Shown here: in pieces, positions 21,239-30,141 of the stretch
Layout: each line of letters opens with the position of its first letter
How positions within the stretch are numbered: position 1 is the first letter of the stretch
NCBI RefSeq assembly: GCF_036226465.1
Contig: NZ_CP108476.1
Span: forward strand, 1,426,001-1,490,000
Direction: 5' to 3'
Length of the DNA: 64,000 bases
Origin: Kitasatospora sp. NBC_01250
Lineage (GTDB): Bacteria > Actinomycetota > Actinomycetes > Streptomycetales > Streptomycetaceae
Position numbers and translations under genes: made by a program
Notes under the pieces: generated by a model
Database searches by the model: none
Told to the model about the DNA's origin: nothing
The model's input: only the letters and a program-made list of their open reading frames with translations

Positions 21239-21994
21239 ATGAACGAGCGGAACCCGAAGAGCCGGGCACCCCAGGTGAACGGTGAGCCGGCGGCCGGCGG
21301 CGTTGCCGGTGCGGCCGTTGAACCGGTGAGCGGTGCGGTCGGGGTGGGCGGCGGCGCGCTGTTCGAGGCGACCGATCCCGAGTTGCGGCGCCGGCCGGTG
21401 CAGCAGCGCAGCCAGGAGCGCCTGGAGCGGATCCTGGACGCCTGCGCGGAGTTGCTCGACGAGGTGGGCACGGCCGCGCTGACCACCAAGGAGATCGCGG
21501 CCCGCGCCCACGTCCCGATCGGTACGCTCTACCAGTTCTTCACCGGCAAGCAGAGCCTGCTCGCGGCGCTCGCCCGGCGCAACCTGAGGCGGTACCTCGA
21601 CCGGCTGACCCGGCGGCTGGCCGCGGAGTCCCCGCAGGACATCGGCGGGTTCGTCGACCTGGCGGTCGAGGAGTTCGTGGCGATGAAGCGCGCGGTGCCC
21701 GGCTTCGGCGCGCTCGACTTCGGCCTGACCGGTCCCACCCCGCCCGCCCTGGAGAATGTGGAACACCTGCTCGACGGTGCCTTGGACAACAACAGCGCGG
21801 TGGCCCAGCTGCTGCATCGGCTCACCACCCAGCACCTGTCCGGCGACGGGCGCGGACCCGGCCCGCTGGCCCTGCGGGTGGCCCTCGAATGCGCGGACGC
21901 GGTGCTCAAACTCGCCTTCCAGTACGACCGGGACGGCGATCCCGCACTGATCGCCGAGTGCAAGTCGCTGCTCCGCCGGTACCTGGCCGGCTGA
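21239..21994 (+). CDS. TetR-family transcriptional regulator
   Basis: 251 residues from the ATG at 21239 (GGGAG upstream); the frame is open to 21164. A long low-complexity N-terminal arm of about 45 residues precedes the helix-turn-helix (RSQERLERILDACAELLDEV, then LTTKEIAARAHVPIGTLYQFF). The C-terminal ligand domain contains MKRAVPGFGALDFGL. No divergent partner gene is visible, so targets are unknown. Confidence 0.85.
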   Translation: MNERNPKSRAPQVNGEPAAGGVAGAAVEPVSGAVGVGGGALFEATDPELRRRPVQQRSQERLERILDACAELLDEVGTAALTTKEIAARAHVPIGTLYQFFTGKQSLLAALARRNLRRYLDRLTRRLAAESPQDIGGFVDLAVEEFVAMKRAVPGFGALDFGLTGPTPPALENVEHLLDGALDNNSAVAQLLHRLTTQHLSGDGRGPGPLALRVALECADAVLKLAFQYDRDGDPALIAECKSLLRRYLAG

Positions 21995-22199
21995 TCCCGC
22001 CCGGGGCCTTGCCGGGCGCCCCGCCGGGCTTCTCGCCGATCTGCCCGACCGAACTGCACCCCGGACTGCAGGCCGAAACGGAACATGAGTTCGCCGCACG
22101 TACGACGAGGCGAGCCCGCGCCCCCCGCAAGGGTCAATTCCCCGGGAAAGGAAACCATTCAGCACTTCGGCCCAATCACGCCTGATTATCGTCCTGGAC

Positions 22200-22901
22200 A
22201 TGCGAGGCGACGACGAGGCGCACCAAGGCAACGAACACGACGTGCTCACCGGACACGACGAGCACACCGAGCACGCTGACGGCCACGAGCACCACGGTCC
22301 CGGGCAGCAGCACGACCACCCGCCCCACCACTGGCCCGTGGTCCCGGTCTGGCCCTACCCGCCGCTCCCCCCGCACCCGTGCCCGCCGCCCCCACCACCG
22401 CCACCGTGCCCGCCCGAGCCACCACCGCCTCCCACCCCGCCGCCGCCCCCGAATCCGCCACCACCACCGGTACCACCCTCACCGCCCCCGACGGTCCCTC
22501 CGCCACCCACTCCGCCGCCACCCCCGAAACCCCCCGCACCGCCGGCGCCCCATCCCGCCGCCAGCCCGCCACCGGCCGCCCCGGTCACCCACGCCGCGGC
22601 CCCTCCCCCTCCCAAGCTGGCCGCACCCAAGCCGGCTGCGCCAAAGCTGGCCGCTCCCAAGGCAGTTGCCCCGCTGAAACCAGTGACCGCGCCACCGCCC
22701 ACGAAGCCGGCCCCGGTCCTGCCACCCCCGCCGCTTCCCACCCAGACGCATGCGGTGACCGCGGTGCCCACCCGGCCCCCGGACAACCTGTCCGTGGCGC
22801 AGGAGCCGCAGAGCGCCTTCGCCCTGGTCGCCATCACCATCCCGGCCGTCATCGCCGCGGCTGCCACCTTCATCAACCACACTGCAGGGAGACGTCGTTG
22901 A
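22200..22901 (+). CDS. Proline-rich, histidine-headed, C-terminally membrane-anchored protein
   Basis: 233 residues in three parts: a His/Asp/Glu-rich head (residues 1-50), a long polyproline region with runs of 5-8 prolines and PKLAAPKPAAPKLAAPK repeats, and a C-terminal hydrophobic helix (FALVAITIPAVIAAAATFI) followed by an RRR tail. This suggests a tail-anchored protein with an extended stalk. The antisense strand is an equally long glycine-rich frame, but only this strand has an organised layout and a partner: its TGA overlaps the TTG of the next gene. I do not recognise a family. The His-rich head might bind metal, which is speculation. Confidence 0.65.
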   Translation: MRGDDEAHQGNEHDVLTGHDEHTEHADGHEHHGPGQQHDHPPHHWPVVPVWPYPPLPPHPCPPPPPPPPCPPEPPPPPTPPPPPNPPPPPVPPSPPPTVPPPPTPPPPPKPPAPPAPHPAASPPPAAPVTHAAAPPPPKLAAPKPAAPKLAAPKAVAPLKPVTAPPPTKPAPVLPPPPLPTQTHAVTAVPTRPPDNLSVAQEPQSAFALVAITIPAVIAAAATFINHTAGRRR

Positions 22902-23629
22902 GTCTGGGAATCATCCTCGCCGTAATCCTCGGCGCCGCGCTGGCCGTGGGCATCCTGGCCGCCTTCGGCCGCACCACGCGCTCCCGCGAGGGCTCCTTCT
23001 CCAGCGGCGCGCTCGGGTTCCTGGGCTCGGCGTCGCTCTCGTCCTTCATCCTGGTCGCCGCCTTCCTGATCGCCGGGTCCTGGTCCAACCTGAACACCGC
23101 GCGCGGCCACACCTGGGACGAGGCCCGCGCGCTCAACGCCGCCTACACGGACGCCGACGCGAGCACCCGCCCGCTGCTGCGCTCCTACGTCGTCGACGTG
23201 ATCGGCCCGGACTTCCAGGCGATGACCCACGGCAGCTCCGACCCGGCCACCTGGACCAGCCTTGACACCGTGCGCACGCACGTCGAGTCGCTGCCCGACT
23301 CACCCCAACGCACCGCCGAGCTCAGCGACTTGGACGACGTCTCGACCAAGCGCCAGATCCGTCTGGCGGACGCCTCGCTGACCCTGCCCGCCCCGCTCTA
23401 CCCGGCCCTGATCGGTACCGGCCTGCTGGTGCTGCTCTACGCGCCGATCGCGGGCCTGACCTTCCACCACCGGGAGGCGATCGCACTCGGCCTGGTCGGC
23501 GCGGTGGTGGGCTTCGGGATCTACCTGGTGCTGCACATGACGCACCCCTACACCGGCCCGATGCACGTCACCCCGGTGGCCTACCAGCAGAGCCTGCAGC
23601 GCTTCGCCCAACTGTCCCAGCAGAGTTGA
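22898..23629 (+). CDS. DUF4239-type integral membrane protein
   Basis: 243 residues starting with TTG at 22898 (AGGGAGA upstream), coupled to the proline-rich gene by overlapping stop/start (TTGA). Two hydrophobic helices near residues 3-22 and 38-56, a soluble loop of about 100 residues rich in acidic residues (AYTDADASTRPLLRSYVVDV), then two more helices. This is the layout of DUF4239 (bestrophin-like) proteins common in streptomycetes. Function unknown; the coupling suggests it works with the proline-rich protein. Confidence 0.7.
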   Translation: MSLGIILAVILGAALAVGILAAFGRTTRSREGSFSSGALGFLGSASLSSFILVAAFLIAGSWSNLNTARGHTWDEARALNAAYTDADASTRPLLRSYVVDVIGPDFQAMTHGSSDPATWTSLDTVRTHVESLPDSPQRTAELSDLDDVSTKRQIRLADASLTLPAPLYPALIGTGLLVLLYAPIAGLTFHHREAIALGLVGAVVGFGIYLVLHMTHPYTGPMHVTPVAYQQSLQRFAQLSQQS

Positions 23630-23660
23630 CGCCCCAGGCGCGTCGAGCCGCCCGGCAGCA

Positions 23661-23718
23661 GGCCCCGCAGCCGCCGTCGCCAACGCCCCGGCCCCGCAGC
23701 CGCCGTCCTTAACGCCCC
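23661..23718. repeat. Tandem duplication of 29 bp
   Basis: Two head-to-tail copies of GGCCCCGCAGCCGCCGTC + three variable bases + AACGCCCC (23661-23689, 23690-23718), differing in the three-base centre. The second copy contains the stop codon of the SDR gene, so the last codons of that gene were duplicated into the intergenic space. Confidence 0.7.
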
Positions 23719-24476
23719 AGCACAGCACCGCCGTTGAGACCGATCACCTGCCCGGTGAGGTACCCGGCGGCCGGCGAGGCCAGGTAACCGACGGCGGCGG
23801 CGACGTCGGCGGGGGTGCCGGCCCGGCCGACCAGCGTGTCGGCCACCTTCTCGGCGTGGAAACGCTCGCTCCAGCGGTCACCGAAGATCTCGGTGTCCTC
23901 GATGTACCCGGGGGCCAGCACGTTGACCGTGATCCCGTCCGGCCCCAGCGCGCGGGCCAGCCCGAACGCCCAGCCGTGCAGCGCCGCTTTCGCCGCGGCG
24001 TACGAGCCGGCCGAGTGCGCGCCTGCGCCGCCGCGCTGGGCGGCGGCGGAGCTGATCATGATCAGCCGCCCGCCGGGACGGCGCAGCCGCTCCTGCAGCG
24101 CGGTGGTCAGCAGGACGGCCGTCAGCAGGTTGGTGTCCAGGTCCCGGCGCCAGGCATCGGCCAGCGCGGCGAGCGTCTCGTCGGCGGGCGCGGTGATCAC
24201 CGCGCCCGCGTTGTTCACCAGGACGTCCACCGGCCCCAGCTCGGCGATCACCGCCGCGGCCTCGCCGACCTGCTGAGCGTCGGTCAGGTCCACCGGCACC
24301 GGCACGACGCTGGGCGCGCCGACCGCCCGGTCGATCGAGGCGCGGGCCTGCTCCAGGACCTCCGCCCGCCGCCCGAGGACGACCACCCGGCGGCCGTCGG
24401 CCGCCAGCTGCGCCGCGATCGCCTTGCCGATCCCGGTCCCGCCACCTGACACCACCGCAAGCCGCTGCTGTCGCAC
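23709..24476 (-). CDS. Short-chain dehydrogenase/reductase
   Basis: 255 residues, classical SDR. Cofactor motif SGGGTGIGKAIA near residue 10, NNAGA, active-site serine in MISSAA, and YAAAK with the catalytic Tyr/Lys. It begins at GTG 24476 behind GGGGGAG. The enzyme resembles 3-oxoacyl-ACP reductase-type SDRs, but the substrate is not deducible. It is divergent from the channel-like gene with 115 bp between them. Confidence 0.85.
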   Translation of the reverse strand: MRQQRLAVVSGGGTGIGKAIAAQLAADGRRVVVLGRRAEVLEQARASIDRAVGAPSVVPVPVDLTDAQQVGEAAAVIAELGPVDVLVNNAGAVITAPADETLAALADAWRRDLDTNLLTAVLLTTALQERLRRPGGRLIMISSAAAQRGGAGAHSAGSYAAAKAALHGWAFGLARALGPDGITVNVLAPGYIEDTEIFGDRWSERFHAEKVADTLVGRAGTPADVAAAVGYLASPAAGYLTGQVIGLNGGAVLGR

Positions 24477-24591
24477 CGTTCCCCGCTCCCCCCGGATCGG
24501 GCCGGCCGACCCGCCCCTATGATCATCGGCAGCACCCTATCGGCCGCCCACCCACCGGTCGCTCCCGCACCAGAGCCGCCGATGATCGAGA

Positions 24592-25692
24592 ATGTCGGCC
24601 ATGAGGTTGATCTCCGCACTGGCCGGTGTCCTGCTGCTCGCGCTCACCATCGCCAGCATTCTGCGCACCCTGGTGGTGCCGCGCGGGCTCTACTCCTCGC
24701 TGGTCACCCGGCTGTGGCGGTCGCTGCGCGCCGTCCTGCACGCCTGCGCCGCGCCGTTCCGCAGCTACCGGGCCCATGACCGGGCCCAGGCCTGGCTGGC
24801 GCCGCTGATCCTGGTCGGCATGCTGTTCTGCTGGCTCTGCGCGCTGCTGGCCTCCTTCACGCTGCTGACCTACGCCGACTCCGGACTCGGCTGGAGCGTG
24901 TCGATAAGAGAGGCCGGCTCCAGCCTCTTCACCCTCGGCTTCGCCAGCGGCGACCGGCTTCGGCTCTCGGCGCTGGACTTCCTGGCCGCCGCCAGCGGAC
25001 CGGTGGTGATCGCGCTGCAGATCGCCTACCTGCCCACGCTGTACGGCTCGTACAACCGCCGGGAGGTCGAGGTGACGCTGCTGCAGTCCCGGGCGGGCGA
25101 GCCGGCCTGGGGACCCGAACTGCTGGCGCGGCAGTCCCTGGTGGACACCGAGACGGCGCTGCCGCAGCTCTACCGCGACTGGGAGCGGCTGGCCGCCGAA
25201 CTGGGCGAGAGCCACTCCAACTACCCGGTGCTGGTCTCCTTCCGTTCCCCGCAGGCGCACCGCAGCTGGATCGTCGGGCTGATCGCGGTGATGGACGCCG
25301 CCGCGATCCAGCTCTCGCTCAGCCCGCGCAGCGCGCCGCCGGAGGCCCGGCTGGTGCTGCGTGCCGGCTTCACGGCGCTGCGCGACATCGCACGGGTGCT
25401 GCGGATCGACTACGACCCTGATCCGGAGCCGAACAGCCCGATCCGGATCAGCTACGCCGAGTTCGACGCGGCGGTGACCATGATCATCGCCTCCGGTTTC
25501 GAGGCCGAGCGGCCGACCATACTGGCCTGGCCGCACTTCCACGGCTGGCGGGTCAACTACGAGTCGATCGCCTACGAGCTCGCCCGCCGCTGCGACGCCG
25601 TGCCGGCCCTGTGGACCGGCCCGCGGGACTTCCCGGCCACGCCGATCCCGCCCCGCCGCCCCGCCGACCGGCGTCCTGGTGCGACGGCCTGA
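24592..25692 (+). CDS. Membrane protein resembling a two-TM ion channel
   Basis: 366 residues. A first helix (ISALAGVLLLALTIASIL), a basic cytoplasmic stretch, a second helix (ILVGMLFCWLCALLASFTLL), then SLFTLGFASGD, a re-entrant loop like the potassium-channel selectivity filter but not canonical, and a third helix leading into a 200-residue soluble domain. Such proteins are often annotated as potassium-channel family in streptomycetes. Conduction and selectivity are unproven. ATGs at 24592 and 24601 are both possible starts. Unlinked in function to the neighbours as far as I can see. Confidence 0.65.
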   Translation: MSAMRLISALAGVLLLALTIASILRTLVVPRGLYSSLVTRLWRSLRAVLHACAAPFRSYRAHDRAQAWLAPLILVGMLFCWLCALLASFTLLTYADSGLGWSVSIREAGSSLFTLGFASGDRLRLSALDFLAAASGPVVIALQIAYLPTLYGSYNRREVEVTLLQSRAGEPAWGPELLARQSLVDTETALPQLYRDWERLAAELGESHSNYPVLVSFRSPQAHRSWIVGLIAVMDAAAIQLSLSPRSAPPEARLVLRAGFTALRDIARVLRIDYDPDPEPNSPIRISYAEFDAAVTMIIASGFEAERPTILAWPHFHGWRVNYESIAYELARRCDAVPALWTGPRDFPATPIPPRRPADRRPGATA

Positions 25693-25783
25693 TGACCTGA
25701 CGACCCGATGACCGGCATACGGCTGCGACAGCCTGATGACCTGACGGTCCGACAGTCCCTCCGGCGCCCCGGGCATCCGGCCG

Positions 25784-25841
25784 CCCCCGGTGGCCGCCGA
25801 TGTCCGCCGATGTCCGCCCCCGGTGGCCGCCGATGTCCGCC
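25784..25841. repeat. Direct repeat of 25 bp upstream of the MoxR/vWA cassette
   Basis: CCCCCGGTGGCCGCCGATGT followed by CCGCC occurs at 25784-25808 and 25817-25841, with an extra partial GATGTCCG between. The 250-bp region 25693-25944 otherwise holds no gene; it is the likely promoter region of the downstream operon. Confidence 0.6.
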
Positions 25842-25944
25842 GGAAAATCCCTCGCAGGCCGTGGCGAGGAGCGCTAGAGTCCCTGCCGATGACCACTCAC
25901 TCTGTTCACAGATTGGGGGTCCCATCCGCGCAAGGTGAGTGCTG

Positions 25945-27378
25945 ATGCTCACTCCGACTGCGCGTGGGGATTCCCACCTCTCCCGCTGGCTGCGCGTGCG
26001 CGAGTTCGCCGTGCCGTCCGCCATGATCGCAACCGCGACCGCCCGCCGCTCCGCCGGGGACTGGGCAGGGGCGTGCGCCGCCGCAGGCGTCGACGTCGAC
26101 CTCGGTCTGCGAACCCTGGCGCGCACCCACGGCCGGGAACTCACGGCACGGGTCCGGGCCGACCTCCGCCGACTGGCACCCGACCTGCTGCGCTGGCACC
26201 TGCCGAGGGTCGCCCCGGACGGACTGCTGCGCCCGGGGCTGACCGTCTCACTCGCCCGCTACCCAACCGCGGACGGTGCCGGCGACCGCCCGGTGCACCT
26301 GGTGGTCCGGACCCCGCCCGCCTGGGCGGACGCCGGCCAGCGGGTCAGCCTCGCGCTGTGGCACGGTACCGGCCCCGACAGCGCCGCCGGCCTCCATCCG
26401 CATGCCCGCCCGCACCCGCGGTTCCGCCTCGACCTGCACCGCCACCTGTGGGACGCGAGCCGGGCCGACGAGCTGCGGCTGCGCTCCGGAGCCGGGCAAC
26501 AGCCCACCGGCGCGCCGCCTCGGCTGCCGCCGCTTCCGCTACCACCGGGGCTGCTGCCGCCGGGTCGCTCCTGCGCCGTGGACCGGTGGGCGGCCGAGGC
26601 CGCGATCCTGCTCCTCGCCGAGGGCCACCCCGCCGGTGCCCATGGCCCACACCCCGTCGGTGCCGTCAGCGTGCGGCTCGGCTCCCGGCGCCGGCTCGTC
26701 CTGGAGCTGGTCACCGACCCGAGCGGCGTCGGCCCGCCGTCCGCGCGGGTCACCTCCGTGTCCACGGCCCCGGACGACCGCGTGCTGCCGGTCCTGCCCG
26801 ACGCGGCGACCTGGCTGCTGCCCGACCTGGAGCTGCTCCGTGCGGGGGCGATCGACCCGGACCGGCTGCATCCACTGGTGGCCTCGGCGCTGGTACCGGA
26901 GCACCGGACGACCGCTCCCTGCGCCGCCACCGGCCACGCGGGGCAGCCACGCCTGGTCGACTGCCGGGGAGCCCGGCACCGGATCGGCCTGGTCGACGGG
27001 GTCCTCGCCCCGCTGGACCACGACCCCGCCGAGATCCGCCGCGAGGAGTTGCTGGCCGCACTCTCGGGCACACCGCTGCCCTGCCTCCAGGCGATCGACC
27101 TGGCGCACCGCCGTCCGGACAGCCTCACCGGCGTCCGCGAGCGCCTGGACCACGGCGACATCGCCGGTGCGCTGACCGTCGTCGAGGAGCTGCTGGGCCC
27201 GGAGGCCCTGCTGCGCCCCGGCGCCCTGCGGGACGAGCTGGAGACGGCCGCGCTGCGGCGGATCAGCTATGGGCTCTACCGGGCCGGGCTGGTCGGCCCC
27301 GGCCCCGACCGTCTCCCGCCGAACCCGCCCCGCCCCCGTGACCACCGCCGGCACCCGCGCCACGCGCTGACCGGCTGA
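25945..27378 (+). CDS. Uncharacterised protein, first gene of a MoxR/vWA cassette
   Basis: 477 residues from the ATG at 25945 (AAGGTG upstream; an in-frame GTG lies at 25939). I recognise no domain. It is rich in Arg/Leu/Pro with a proline-dense stretch in the middle (PPRLPPLPLPPGLLPPG) and no membrane segment. The final third (VDGVLAPLDHDPAEIRREEL and RISYGLYRAGLVGPG) looks ordered. It precedes a MoxR ATPase by 96 bp and is probably co-transcribed with it and the vWA gene, so it may be the adaptor or substrate of that chaperone pair. Confidence 0.7.
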   Translation: MLTPTARGDSHLSRWLRVREFAVPSAMIATATARRSAGDWAGACAAAGVDVDLGLRTLARTHGRELTARVRADLRRLAPDLLRWHLPRVAPDGLLRPGLTVSLARYPTADGAGDRPVHLVVRTPPAWADAGQRVSLALWHGTGPDSAAGLHPHARPHPRFRLDLHRHLWDASRADELRLRSGAGQQPTGAPPRLPPLPLPPGLLPPGRSCAVDRWAAEAAILLLAEGHPAGAHGPHPVGAVSVRLGSRRRLVLELVTDPSGVGPPSARVTSVSTAPDDRVLPVLPDAATWLLPDLELLRAGAIDPDRLHPLVASALVPEHRTTAPCAATGHAGQPRLVDCRGARHRIGLVDGVLAPLDHDPAEIRREELLAALSGTPLPCLQAIDLAHRRPDSLTGVRERLDHGDIAGALTVVEELLGPEALLRPGALRDELETAALRRISYGLYRAGLVGPGPDRLPPNPPRPRDHRRHPRHALTG

Positions 27379-27474
27379 ACCCACCCGCCGAACCGAACCG
27401 CCGAACCGACCGGCTGAGCCCGGTCCCACCCGCCCCACCACCACAACCACCACAACCGACACAGGTGATCACCC

Positions 27475-28743
27475 ATGCCCGCACACGCCCCGTCCGACCC
27501 CACCATCGCCCCGCAGCTCGAGGTGGCCGGCGAACTGCTGGCCCTGCTGCGTGACGCGACCACCGAGCCACGCCAGGACACCCAGCTGGAAGCCCTCACC
27601 CTGGCCGTGGCCGCCGACCTCCCGGTGCTCCTGTGGGGCGAACCGGGGATCGGCAAGACCGCAGCGCTGACCCAACTCGCCACCGCCCTGGACCTGCCGC
27701 TGACCACGGTGATCGCCAGCGTGCACGAGCCCTCCGACTTCTCCGGCCTGCCCGTCCTCGGCGACGACCCCGCGCAGCAGGGCGTCCCGATGGCCCCGCC
27801 GGACTGGGCCGTGCGCCTGGTCCGGACCGGCCGCGGACTGCTCTTCCTCGACGAGCTCTCCACCGCACCGCCGGCCGTGCAGGCCGCCCTGCTCCGCCTG
27901 GTCCTGGAGCGGCGGATCGGCACGCTGCAACTACCGCCCGGCGTACGGATCGTGGCCGCCGCCAATCCGCGCGCCTCGGCAGCCGACGGCTGGGAGCTGA
28001 GCCCGCCGCTGGCCAACCGGTTCGTCCATCTGCAGTGGACCCACGACCACGAGGTCGTGGTGCGCGGCCTCGGCGGCACCTGGCCCCGGGCCACCCTGCC
28101 GCGGCTGGACCGCGAGCGGCTGCCCGGGGCCGTGGACGTCGCCCGTCGCGCGGTGTGCGGCCTGCTCACCGCCCGCCCCACGCTCGTGCACCGGCTGCCG
28201 ACCGGCGAGAGCCGCCGGGGCGGACCGTGGCCGTCGCCGCGCAGCTGGGAGACGACCCTGCGTCTGATCGCCTTCGCGACCGCGGCAGGCTCCTCCCGCG
28301 ACGTGCTCTCCCTGCTGGTCAGGGGCACCGTGGGCGACGGTCCTGGGCTGGAGCTGCTGGCCGCGCTGGACCGGATGGACCTGCCGGATCCCGAGGTGCT
28401 GCTCGCCGACCCGGCGAGCGCCACGCTGCCCGAGCGCGGGGATCTGCGGCAGGCCGTGCTCGACGGTGTGGTGGCCGCGGTCCGCCGGCAGCCGGAGAAG
28501 TCCCGCTGGGACGCGGCCTGGGCGCTGCTGGCGCGCGCACTGGAGACCGGAGCCCCGGACCTGGTCGTCGTCCCCGCGACCACGCTCGCCGCGCTGCGCC
28601 GGCCGGACTGGGACGTCCCGGCATCGATCGAGCGGCTCGCCGGGGCCGTGACGCTGACCCGGCGAGCGGACCGGGCGGCAGCGCCGACGGGACCGCACAC
28701 CGCCGCCGGGGCCACCGCCGCCACCGCCGGGGCCCGCCGATGA
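27475..28743 (+). CDS. MoxR-type AAA+ ATPase
   Basis: 422 residues. Walker A is GEPGIGKT (55-62) and Walker B is LLFLDELSTA (Asp126, Glu127), followed by the AANPRA sensor segment and a C-terminal lid. MoxR ATPases usually act with vWA-domain proteins as chaperones for metal insertion or complex assembly. Its stop overlaps the start of the vWA gene (ATGA), implying stoichiometric production. Confidence 0.88.
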   Translation: MPAHAPSDPTIAPQLEVAGELLALLRDATTEPRQDTQLEALTLAVAADLPVLLWGEPGIGKTAALTQLATALDLPLTTVIASVHEPSDFSGLPVLGDDPAQQGVPMAPPDWAVRLVRTGRGLLFLDELSTAPPAVQAALLRLVLERRIGTLQLPPGVRIVAAANPRASAADGWELSPPLANRFVHLQWTHDHEVVVRGLGGTWPRATLPRLDRERLPGAVDVARRAVCGLLTARPTLVHRLPTGESRRGGPWPSPRSWETTLRLIAFATAAGSSRDVLSLLVRGTVGDGPGLELLAALDRMDLPDPEVLLADPASATLPERGDLRQAVLDGVVAAVRRQPEKSRWDAAWALLARALETGAPDLVVVPATTLAALRRPDWDVPASIERLAGAVTLTRRADRAAAPTGPHTAAGATAATAGARR

Positions 28744-30062
28744 CCCCGACCACGCCGGTCGGACCCGGCACGCCGTCCATTCCCGGCGCATCGGCCAGAC
28801 CCGGCACGCCGACCGCGCCGATCGAACTCGACCGCGAGAAGCTCTTCGCCGCCCGCCTGCACGCCGCCCGGGTCCGCCCCTACCTGGCGACGGCCCTGTT
28901 CGCGCTGCACACCGTCGAGTCCCGGCAGGTCCCGACGATGGCCGTCGACCGGCACTGGCGGTGCTACGTCTCACCGGCCTTCGTGGCGCGCACCCCGATC
29001 ACGGAGCTGGCCGGCGTCTGGGTGCACGAGGTGTCGCACCTGCTGCGCGACCATCACGGGCGCAGCGACCGGGTCGCCCGCGAGCGCGGCCTGACCGGCC
29101 GCGGGGAACGGTTACGGATGAACATCGCCGCGGACTGCGAGATCAACGACGACGTGTTCGGTGAAGGACTGGCCGAGCCCGCGGGCGCCGTCCGGCCGGG
29201 AGCCCTGGGGCTGCCCGAGGGCCAGCTGCTGGAGGAGTACCTGCGCCAGTTCGGGCTCGGCCCCGGCACCTTGGGCATGGCCTGGCTGGACTGCGGCAGC
29301 GGCGCCGACGGCCTGGAGCGGGAGTGGGAGCTGGGGGCGCAGGGCGCGCACGGCCTGAGCGAGCAGGAGCGGGACGCCGTCCGGTTCCGGGTGGCGCAGG
29401 GCATCACCGGCCGTCCCGGCAGCGCCCCGAAGGGGTGGCGGCGCTGGGCGGAGGAGGCGTTCCAGCCGCCGCAGCCGTGGCGGGAACTGCTGGGGGCGGC
29501 GGTCCGCTCGGCGACCTCCGGCGCCGGTGCGGGCGAGGACTACACGTACGGCCGTCCGGCGCGCCGCTCGGCCGCGCTGCCCGGTGCCGTGCTGCCGAGC
29601 CTGCGGCGCCGGCCGCCCCGGGTGTCGGTGGTCATCGACACCTCCGGCTCGGTCAGCGACGCCGAACTGGGCAGCGCGCTGCGCGAGGTGGCCGCGATCT
29701 CCCGGGCCGTGGGCGGCCGTCGCGACCTGATCAGTGTCGTGCCGTGCGACGCGGCGGCCGGGACCGTGCAGCCGCTGTGCCGGGCCGAGGGGATCACGCT
29801 GGTGGGCGGCGGGGGCACGAATCTGCGCGCGGGCTTCGCCACAGCGCTGCGGACGGGGCCCCGGCCGGACGTGATCGTCGTCCTGACCGACGGACAGACC
29901 CGTTGGCCGGGTACCCGGCCGCCGTGCCGGACGGTGGTGGGCCTGTTCCCGCGGCTGCGGACGCGCGGGTCGTGGGACGAGAACGATCCCGACTACGTGC
30001 CGGACGCACCACCGGCGTGGGCGCGCGTGGTCGAGATCGGTTCGACCTCCGCGACCCGTTGA
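28740..30062 (+). CDS. HExxH putative metallopeptidase plus vWA-like domain protein (DUF2201 type)
   Basis: 440 residues. The N-terminal domain has HEVSH (96-100) and a downstream ADCEIND (Asp132, Glu134), the arrangement of a zinc-peptidase-like site. The C-terminal domain has a MIDAS-type DTSGS (Asp300, Ser302, Ser304) and VVLTDGQTRWP, a vWA-like metal-binding fold. This pairing is known as DUF2201. The start at 28740 is fixed by the overlap with the MoxR gene. Probable partner of that ATPase. Peptidase activity is a family-based suggestion only. Confidence 0.85.
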   Translation: MTPTTPVGPGTPSIPGASARPGTPTAPIELDREKLFAARLHAARVRPYLATALFALHTVESRQVPTMAVDRHWRCYVSPAFVARTPITELAGVWVHEVSHLLRDHHGRSDRVARERGLTGRGERLRMNIAADCEINDDVFGEGLAEPAGAVRPGALGLPEGQLLEEYLRQFGLGPGTLGMAWLDCGSGADGLEREWELGAQGAHGLSEQERDAVRFRVAQGITGRPGSAPKGWRRWAEEAFQPPQPWRELLGAAVRSATSGAGAGEDYTYGRPARRSAALPGAVLPSLRRRPPRVSVVIDTSGSVSDAELGSALREVAAISRAVGGRRDLISVVPCDAAAGTVQPLCRAEGITLVGGGGTNLRAGFATALRTGPRPDVIVVLTDGQTRWPGTRPPCRTVVGLFPRLRTRGSWDENDPDYVPDAPPAWARVVEIGSTSATR

Positions 30063-30141
30063 CATGGAGTGCGCTCCACCTTGCAGACTCCTCCCCGGAC
30101 GCGAGCGCCGCCCGAAGCCCCGAGCCCGAGGAGCGACACCC

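Noticed and set aside
22355..23281. Glycine-rich minus-strand frame that could be a glycine-rich wall protein
   Set aside because: It is the complement of the proline codons; no signal peptide, while the plus strand has ordered head, stalk and anchor and a coupled partner gene.
27276..28955. 559-residue minus-strand frame
   Set aside because: Opposes the MoxR gene; serine/arginine-rich shadow.
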